From the NCBI GenBank assembly GCA_014859345.1, contig JACUUL010000014.1, forward strand, positions 1 to 39,985: a DNA stretch of 39,985 nucleotides, given 5' to 3'. The position numbers were made by a program, and so were the translations under genes. Origin of the DNA: Thermoleophilia bacterium. Its GTDB lineage: Bacteria; Actinomycetota; Thermoleophilia; BMS3ABIN01. The notes beneath the pieces were generated by a model. The model had not been told where the DNA came from. It did no database searches and saw nothing but the letters and a program-made list of their open reading frames with translations. Position 1 is the stretch's first letter; every line of letters starts with the position of its first letter. Shown here piece by piece: positions 34,255 through 39,985 of this stretch.

Positions 34255-35327
34255 TCCTTTTCCTCGCCAATTGCTTTACCGGAGCGGTTCAACAAACTTC
34301 CGATCACCCGCTCCAGCTCTTCCTGGTTTCTGCCGGCGTACAGGCGGTAGCAATGCGCCTGGCCGGCAAGCCGTGACAATATCTCGAAATGCCTGGCGGT
34401 GGTGGACGGGTCCAGGAAGAAAAAGCCGTAGCGCATGGACAGTGCCAGGGCCTCGGTCCGGGACATGGGCTCCACCACCGTGGCATCAGAATCAGCGATC
34501 TCGGGAAAAACCAGCACTCTCGGTATTGACGATTCTACCACGCATCCGGGATAAAGCTCATCTATGGAGAAGGATGATTTTCCCCTGAGCTCGTTGAAAC
34601 TGAAATTTTTTACCTTCGATAGCTCCGGCAGTAACTGAATGGTTTCTTCTTTGACGTTGATTTCCTCCGGGAAAGACAATACCCGCACGCGGTCCTCTTC
34701 CTGCTGAAGACGCAAAAAGACAGTGTCGTCACTAAGGAGCCCGTAGCCGCCGCGCACCAGATTTAGGGTTAGCGTCGATTTGCCGCTGCCGCTTTTTCCC
34801 AGGAATAAAAAACCCTTGTCATCCCGGGAAAGTCCCGCGGCGTGCAGCGGAAACAGGCCAGACTCCTTGACCAGTTGCGCCCAGAGAGGATAGAAAAAAA
34901 GATTGGATATGAGCCAGTCGGAAAAAAGAAGCTCCTGGCCAGCAAAGCCTACGGCGGTTTTTTGGCCGATGTCGGCAACCACCCGGGCCCGGTCATCGAC
35001 TTTCAGGTAGCGTTCCTGGCCGGCATGGAAGATCTTGAGCATCCCCCAGTCGTAAAGCAGGGAGGCTTCCGCCGGAACCGGGGCCATGTCCTCAACGAGG
35101 TCATCTACCGCGAACAGGTGGACGGTGATATCGGTTTTACTGGAATCCTCGACCCTGAAAGGCCGCAGGAGCTTGCTTACCGCGCCGGCCATGGTATCGG
35201 AGTTTGTCAGCAATAGCGTCGTGACTCCGTGCACGTTGAACGTCCGCGCCCGCAGCCTGTCCTGCGAGTGCTGCTGGCCCAGCCGCACGAGGTCGGCAAC
35301 GGCGCCGGATGTGGAGTCAGGAGTCAT
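34251..35327 (-). CDS. HprK-like kinase (HPr-rel-A/lasso kinase type)
   Basis: This 358-residue protein has a C-terminal HPr-kinase-like ATP-binding domain: Walker A GKSGSGKST at 177-185 after FPLHAAGLS, then LLSDDTVF at 198-204. The N-terminal half is a domain I do not recognise. Relatives include HprK-related kinase A of PqqD-associated exopolysaccharide systems and the kinase that phosphorylates the lasso peptide paeninodin. It is therefore a likely Ser/Thr or peptide kinase, but it could use another substrate. It is the first gene of the operon, with ATG 35327 and no clear ribosome site. It is divergent from hemW across 117 bases. Confidence 0.83.
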   Translation of the reverse strand: MTPDSTSGAVADLVRLGQQHSQDRLRARTFNVHGVTTLLLTNSDTMAGAVSKLLRPFRVEDSSKTDITVHLFAVDDLVEDMAPVPAEASLLYDWGMLKIFHAGQERYLKVDDRARVVADIGQKTAVGFAGQELLFSDWLISNLFFYPLWAQLVKESGLFPLHAAGLSRDDKGFLFLGKSGSGKSTLTLNLVRGGYGLLSDDTVFLRLQQEEDRVRVLSFPEEINVKEETIQLLPELSKVKNFSFNELRGKSSFSIDELYPGCVVESSIPRVLVFPEIADSDATVVEPMSRTEALALSMRYGFFFLDPSTTARHFEILSRLAGQAHCYRLYAGRNQEELERVIGSLLNRSGKAIGEEKE

Positions 35328-35444
35328 TTAAGTGTGATGGAAAGAGCAAATGGAGCGCCGGCTGGCCATCATCGCCGGACCTTGTGCAATAATACCATAT
35401 AAGCAGAATTTCAGACCAGAATTATTGAGTTTCCAGGTCTTATT

Positions 35445-36542
35445 ATGGACAAAAAGGCTTTCCATCTTTATATTCATCTGCCCTTCTGCGTCCGGCGCTG
35501 CGGCTACTGCGATTTTTACTCAGAAACGGGAAAACTGGGACGCGCAAACGGATATGTCGGCGCCCTGCTTGCCGAGCTTGAAGATTGCGGAGAAATCCTC
35601 GGACCGCTTAAGACAGTCTACCTGGGGGGCGGCACGCCGGCGCTGATCGGAAAGGACCTCCTGGAGAGGCTGCTGGGAGGAGTTCCGGCGCGGCCCGCTG
35701 ATGGCGCCGAGGTTACCATGGAGGCAAACCCCACCACAATAACAGGGAAGCTGGCCGTCAGCCTGAAGGATGCCGGAATTACGCGCGTGTCGCTTGGAGC
35801 CCAGAGCTTCATGCCGCGGCTCAGGCAGAACCTGGGCCGGGGGGGACAGGCCGGGGCGGTCAGGCGGGCGGTGGACCTTCTGCGCGACGCCGGATTCAGC
35901 AACGTCGGCCTGGACATGATCTTCGGGATACCGGGTCAGGAGATAAACGATCTGCGGCTCGACATCGAGGCGGCTCTGGAGCTCCGGCCGGAGCATATCT
36001 CTTATTATGAGCTGTCCGCCACCGAAAGCGGGCAGTACCGGCGCCGCTGGAGGGCGGAGCTGGACGCGCAAAAACTGCGGGGGCGGCTGTTCTACGAGAC
36101 AGTGGTTGATTCAATGCAGGCTGCCGGATACGCCTGGTACGAGACCAGCAGCTTCGCGCTGCCAGGCCGAGAATGCCGGCATAATCTGGCCTACTGGCAG
36201 GGTGCCGACTTCGTCGGCCTGGGCGCCGGAGCATGGAGCACGGTAGGGTTGAGGCGCTGGCGAAACCTGGAGGATATCGAGGCCTATGTCGCCGGAAACG
36301 GTCAGGTGGCCCGGGATAACGAGCTGTTAAGCCATAAAGAGAGAATACGCGAACGACTGGTGCTGGGACTCAGGCGCAGCTCAGGTGTCGACATCAGCGA
36401 GGTCGATTCGGCAATAGACCGCGATGAGCTGGACTTGATTCTCGGCGCGGGTTTTCTCCAGAAATCCGGAAATATGCTGAGGTTAACGCGGGAGGGGCGA
36501 TTCATAGGCAACGAGGTATGCGCCCGGCTGATCAGATGTTAG
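35445..36542 (+). CDS. hemW: Radical SAM heme chaperone HemW
   Basis: This 365-residue protein has the HemW signature YIHLPFCVRRCGYCDF, where Cys15, Cys19 and Cys22 form the C-x3-C-x2-C cluster site. EANPTTI and RVSLGAQSF follow, and the HNLAYWQGADFVGLGAGA motif (HNxxYW) distinguishes HemW-like proteins. HemW binds heme and is thought to deliver it to respiratory enzymes; older annotations call it oxygen-independent coproporphyrinogen III oxidase. Its length fits. It is the only housekeeping-type gene among surface-polysaccharide genes here. It is divergent from the HprK-like operon and convergent with the epimerase gene, from which a strong hairpin separates it. Confidence 0.9.
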   Translation: MDKKAFHLYIHLPFCVRRCGYCDFYSETGKLGRANGYVGALLAELEDCGEILGPLKTVYLGGGTPALIGKDLLERLLGGVPARPADGAEVTMEANPTTITGKLAVSLKDAGITRVSLGAQSFMPRLRQNLGRGGQAGAVRRAVDLLRDAGFSNVGLDMIFGIPGQEINDLRLDIEAALELRPEHISYYELSATESGQYRRRWRAELDAQKLRGRLFYETVVDSMQAAGYAWYETSSFALPGRECRHNLAYWQGADFVGLGAGAWSTVGLRRWRNLEDIEAYVAGNGQVARDNELLSHKERIRERLVLGLRRSSGVDISEVDSAIDRDELDLILGAGFLQKSGNMLRLTREGRFIGNEVCARLIRC

Positions 36543-36573
36543 TCCGGGAGCCGTGATCAAAAATCCGTCTTAC

Positions 36574-36601
36574 CTTGCGGCGCGTCGCGGCCGGCCGCAA
36601 G
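36574..36601. terminator. GC-rich hairpin between convergent genes
   Basis: CTTGCGGC (36574-36581) and GCCGCAAG (36594-36601) are perfect reverse complements with a 12-base loop. The hairpin lies in the 85-base gap between hemW and the epimerase. No U-run follows on the plus strand; on the minus strand a short TTTTT occurs 9 bases beyond. It is a plausible weak bidirectional terminator. Confidence 0.45.
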
Positions 36602-36627
36602 CATAATGTAACAACCCATCTCCAGGC

Positions 36628-37563
36628 TTAAGGATGATTTTTGCGGCTCGACATCACGAGATGTTGTAGTCCGTCCGCGATGGAAACCCAGGACTGGGAG
36701 CCATAGGTCTTCTCGAGCAATCCTGTATCGGCACATGACCGGTGAATATCTCCTGCGCGGGGCGGCCCATAGGTGATCCCGGCGCTGATGCCGGCAGCCG
36801 CCTGTATCATTTCGGCGGCATCGATTATCCTGGTCTCCCCGCCAGTGCCCACGTTTATGACCGGTGGCTGCGGAGGCTTTGCCTCGGCGGCCAGCAGATT
36901 TACCCGAGCCACATCCGAAACATGAATGAAATCCCTGGTCTGGAGGCCGTCTCCGTATATGATCAGCGGTTTCTCGTCGAGAGCGCTCCGCACAAATATG
37001 GAAAGCACACCCGAATAAGGTGATTCGGGATCCTGCCGGGGGCCATACACGTTGAAGTATCGCAATGCGATGAATTCCAGGCCAGATAGCTCCGCGTACG
37101 TCTGTCCGTAGAACTCGCTGGAAAGCTTGTGCCAGGCATAGGGCGACCGGGGCTGGACCGGGGAACTCTCTTTCTTGGGAAGTTCGGGATGGTCGCCATA
37201 CACAGCTGCCGAACTGGAATAGATAACTCTTCTTACAGAGGCCCGGCGGGCGGCCTCCAGCACGTTGAGGGTGCCCGAGGCGTTGACGGCGTGAGTCCTG
37301 AGCGGTTCCTGGATCGACTGCTCCACTGAGGAAATGGCAGCGAGGTGGAATACGACCTCGATGTGCAGGCAGGCGGCGCTGACTGTCTCCAGATCCAGGA
37401 TGTCCGCCTCGACAAGATCGATCTCTTTTTTCACGGTCGCGAGGTTGGAACTGTTGCCGGCGGAGAAATCATCCAGGACCCTGACTTCGTGCCCAGCCTT
37501 TATGAGAAGCTCCGCCGTATGAGAGCCGATAAAGCCGGCTCCGCCGGTGATCAGGACTTTCAT
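36628..37563 (-). CDS. NAD-dependent sugar-nucleotide epimerase/dehydratase
   Basis: This 311-residue extended short-chain dehydrogenase has the NAD-binding GGAGFIGSH at 7-15, Asp31, Ser117 in YSSSAAVYG and the catalytic Y-x3-K at Tyr142/Lys146 (SPYAWHK). It also has ALRYFNVYGPRQDP and RDFIHVSDVA. It is of the UDP-glucose/UDP-GlcNAc 4-epimerase (GalE-like) group and supplies sugar nucleotides for the locus; the exact substrate is not decided. I chose ATG 37563 because the fold begins there (MKVLITGG). An upstream in-frame TTG 37620 would add 19 residues before the NAD motif. It is convergent with hemW and divergent from the secreted-protein paralogue at 37760. Confidence 0.88.
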   Translation of the reverse strand: MKVLITGGAGFIGSHTAELLIKAGHEVRVLDDFSAGNSSNLATVKKEIDLVEADILDLETVSAACLHIEVVFHLAAISSVEQSIQEPLRTHAVNASGTLNVLEAARRASVRRVIYSSSAAVYGDHPELPKKESSPVQPRSPYAWHKLSSEFYGQTYAELSGLEFIALRYFNVYGPRQDPESPYSGVLSIFVRSALDEKPLIIYGDGLQTRDFIHVSDVARVNLLAAEAKPPQPPVINVGTGGETRIIDAAEMIQAAAGISAGITYGPPRAGDIHRSCADTGLLEKTYGSQSWVSIADGLQHLVMSSRKNHP

Positions 37564-37759
37564 GGGGTAACAATAGCCTAAATGAGGGATGCGGGCAAAA
37601 ATATTGGATTCAACAAACAATTGTTGGGGATATCACAGTTGCATCTTGGAGAAAGGCCGATTTCAGATCAGTATAGCCCGCTCCTTCTCGGGGTAATGCC
37701 TCTGAAAAATACAGGAAATCCGGCAGCGTAATATTTAATTGACCGGTTAGGTTAAGTAT

Positions 37760-39817
37760 ATGAAAAGAGAGGGGCTGAAAAGCAGGCTTGCGCTCATGCT
37801 TAAAGGGCAATATCTGTGGCATGTTGGCAGACTATGTCAGAAGAGAGAGACGCGGATTCCCAAATATCTCGGTCTGGCGGCGCTTCTTTTTGTCTCGGTT
37901 ATCGGCTACGTGGTGTTCGGTCCTTCTGAGACCCAGTGGCCAGTAATCACGGAAGACGCGGTTAACGGCCGGATCACGTTTGAGAATGAAAATGTCAAGC
38001 TAGTCTGGCATTACAAGGCGCTGGCCTCGGAAAGCTACAATCAGGGCGGGGGCAATCTATACGAGCATTATTACAAACCGCTGGATCCGGAGATGACAAG
38101 AAATCTTGTCTCGTTTGTCTCGTCTTCCGGTTGGGGCAATGGCAGGTCGACATCAATCTGGGCCGGAATCGGCGGTGTGGGCAATACCACTCTGTACGCT
38201 ACGGACAGCCCCCCGTCTCCATCCGACACAAATTCTTTCGCTGACATTATCTCCGATAACAACCTTAGCGGTTTGCTGGAATCCCACTCCTCGCAGGTCA
38301 ATGCCGAGGGTAATGCCGAGCTCAGGTTCACGTACAGAGTCAGGAACCAGTCGACAGGCAAAGAGTGGTACCGGGCGATTAAAACCTGGACGGTCAAACA
38401 GGATGGCTCGATACACCTGAATGTAGATTGGACCGTGCTGGAGTCCGGATATTTTTCAGAAATCGCGATTAGAAGCGACTGGAGCTATTTTGCGGGGTGG
38501 AACCGCTTCAGCAAATACGGAAAGGACTGGTGGCCGCAGGGCAGCCCCAGTTATCTTCTAGGAGCCTACGGCATCGATACGAAGACTGCGGAATGTTGGG
38601 ACTCTCTTAACACTTTTCATCCTGACTGGGTGTCCTTTACAGGTTCGGAAGTTGCCCCCACGCTGGTGATGTCGGCGGATAATAACGGTCAGGGATTCGC
38701 AGGCAGCGGCTCCTATCAACTGGGAACGGAACTCTTCGGCAGCATCGCAAATCCTACCATGGAACAGTGCTCAATGAGGCCAAATCAAAGCGTGGGCGCT
38801 CATGGTATGGCGTGGATGGCCTGGTGGGGCGGCAATCCTCCCAAGGGTGACCGGTACAAATGGGTCGACGCCGGCACTCAGTGGAGTGACTCCTATAAAA
38901 TAAATCTCGTGGAGGGGCCGGCCGCGAGCCCCGACATATCCGGGATCGTATCGGAGGAGTTGGGCGATCGGATAAGGATTGCCTGGCATACGGATACAGC
39001 GGCCGATTCCCAGGTGCAAGTGAACAACTCCGACAACCCTTGGGCATGGACCGCGATATCCAGTTCATCAGAGAAGGTTACGGATCACGAGCTGGTCCTG
39101 CTGGATCTTCCCCCGGATCAGGTTTACAGGTATCGTGTGCGCAGCGTCGATGATGCCGGTCAGGTCGCAGTAAGCGGCAATTACTTTTTCAATACCCCCA
39201 AGTCCGGCGAAGTTCCGCAGCCCCCCATTATTGACGGCATCGACAGTGAGCCAAGTAACGATGGGGCAGCAATCAGCTGGACCACGGACATCGAATCAAA
39301 TTCAGAAGTCCAGGTAATGGACGCCGAAGGATCGGTTGTCGCCACAGCCAGGGATGCCGCTTTGGTTCGGAATCATCGGCTGCCGGTAGCGGGATTGCAA
39401 CAAGGAACCACATATTTTTTCAAAATAATCAGCACCGATGCTTCAAATAATGCCAGTGAGAGCACCGGCCATAGCTTTACTACTATAAACGGGCCTGCTT
39501 TCGATCTTGTGATTTCTCTGGATAATGCTTATTGGAGCACATTCGCGGATTTCAAGGATCGCCGGCTGTCGGTGGTTTTCTCCATCGTCAATAAGGGACC
39601 CGCGATGGCCAGAACGGTTACCATTACCTCTGCGGTCGCCAGCAGGCATGCTTACGCCATCGATGAATTTCCCGTAACTCTGGGAGACCTGGATGCCGGC
39701 GGCGCCACCACATTTACGCTGTTGTTTTATGTACCGAATGGAATCAACAAGTTCGAGACGTGGTTGTATGGCTTTGCCGTGACGCCCACCGGAATCAGGG
39801 TCGATAGCGGGCAGTGA
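37760..39817 (+). CDS. Membrane-anchored paralogue of the riboswitch-controlled secreted protein
   Basis: This 685-residue protein has a basic N-terminus and one hydrophobic segment near 36-54 without a clear cleavage site, so a signal anchor is likely. Residues about 70-385 are the same unknown domain as in the protein at 13117, with very high identity by eye (for example WHYK.LASESYNQGGGNLYE and WSYFAGWNRFSKYGKDW). Both conserved Cys are kept. Two fibronectin type III domains follow (about 390-480 and 492-580; the first copy has one), then the CARDB/DUF11-like end. ATG 37760 has TAGGTTAAG upstream. There is no riboswitch here. The gene lies divergently beside the epimerase gene. A role as a surface or matrix protein is inference. 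Confidence 0.78.
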   Translation: MKREGLKSRLALMLKGQYLWHVGRLCQKRETRIPKYLGLAALLFVSVIGYVVFGPSETQWPVITEDAVNGRITFENENVKLVWHYKALASESYNQGGGNLYEHYYKPLDPEMTRNLVSFVSSSGWGNGRSTSIWAGIGGVGNTTLYATDSPPSPSDTNSFADIISDNNLSGLLESHSSQVNAEGNAELRFTYRVRNQSTGKEWYRAIKTWTVKQDGSIHLNVDWTVLESGYFSEIAIRSDWSYFAGWNRFSKYGKDWWPQGSPSYLLGAYGIDTKTAECWDSLNTFHPDWVSFTGSEVAPTLVMSADNNGQGFAGSGSYQLGTELFGSIANPTMEQCSMRPNQSVGAHGMAWMAWWGGNPPKGDRYKWVDAGTQWSDSYKINLVEGPAASPDISGIVSEELGDRIRIAWHTDTAADSQVQVNNSDNPWAWTAISSSSEKVTDHELVLLDLPPDQVYRYRVRSVDDAGQVAVSGNYFFNTPKSGEVPQPPIIDGIDSEPSNDGAAISWTTDIESNSEVQVMDAEGSVVATARDAALVRNHRLPVAGLQQGTTYFFKIISTDASNNASESTGHSFTTINGPAFDLVISLDNAYWSTFADFKDRRLSVVFSIVNKGPAMARTVTITSAVASRHAYAIDEFPVTLGDLDAGGATTFTLLFYVPNGINKFETWLYGFAVTPTGIRVDSGQ

Positions 39818-39985
39818 CCATGCCAATCCATGCCGCCGACTGCACGGAGATCCCGGAAGCGTCAGGCGCCTGTTCCCGATAGGTTCATGTACTCTGGCCG
39901 GGCGGCTGGACGAATAATGTAAACCTCCTGCATTACTGTGGATTCCCCGCCTGTGAAGATGATAAAATATCATTGATGCGGCGCC

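Noticed and set aside
33543-35327. Complete lasso-peptide gene cluster
   Set aside because: No asparagine-synthetase-like cyclase and no precursor are present in the window.
35328-35444. Possible lasso precursor upstream of the HprK-like gene
   Set aside because: Only 9- and 14-codon frames occur on the minus strand; neither has leader plus core length.
1-39985. Insertion sequences, CRISPR arrays, tRNA or rRNA genes, origins
   Set aside because: None seen: no transposase-like proteins, regular spaced repeats or RNA gene signatures.

Overview
The window is almost entirely a cell-surface or exopolysaccharide biosynthesis locus from a bacterium, probably chromosomal. By eye it is moderately GC-rich, with many TTG and GTG starts. 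I see no mobile element, tRNA, rRNA or CRISPR array. Taxonomy is uncertain. A short Wzz-like protein without a tyrosine kinase domain, no outer-membrane exporter gene, DUF2079 and HprK-like proteins and a class I c-di-GMP riboswitch would fit an uncultivated subsurface lineage, for example deep-branching Actinomycetota, but nothing here proves it.

Layout. 1-207: edge sequence with an imperfect inverted repeat. 208-4554: module A, a cytoplasmic alkaline-phosphatase-superfamily phosphodiesterase (AlkP), a lipid-linked glycan flippase and an O-antigen ligase/polymerase. 4595-6750: a nucleotidyltransferase-fold protein and a Wzz-like chain-length protein. 6754-12821: four GT4 glycosyltransferases and a second, divergent ligase/polymerase. 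12822-14817: a structured leader with a c-di-GMP-I riboswitch, then a secreted multi-domain protein. 14974-16446 (minus): a B12-binding-type radical SAM enzyme. 16628-25839: module B, ligase, flippase, AlkP, flippase, AlkP and GT4, in which the flippase/AlkP pair is tandemly duplicated. 25898-28653 (minus): a GT-C-like membrane protein and a radical SAM/SPASM protein. 28777-30953: a GT2 and a GT4. 30922-35327 (minus): a compressed five-gene operon (HprK-like kinase, PqqD-like peptide-binding protein, lasso-B2-like cysteine protease, DUF2079 membrane protein, methyltransferase). 35445-36542: hemW. 36628-37563 (minus): a sugar-nucleotide epimerase. 37760-39817: a second, membrane-anchored paralogue of the riboswitch-controlled secreted protein.

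How it may work together (inference). The GT2 and GT4 enzymes would assemble lipid-linked glycans, the flippases would export them, and the ligase/polymerases plus the Wzz-like protein would polymerise them and set their length. The cytoplasmic AlkP enzymes always sit beside a flippase and probably act on a phosphodiester in the same pathway. The riboswitch ties production of one surface protein to c-di-GMP, the usual biofilm signal. The HprK/PqqD/B2 group resembles the core of lasso-peptide and HPr-rel-A type systems but has no cyclase or recognisable precursor here. It is the best candidate for an undescribed peptide or protein modification system tied to the polysaccharide locus.

No gene-free stretch exceeds 300 bases. 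The largest gap (12822-13116) holds the riboswitch leader.
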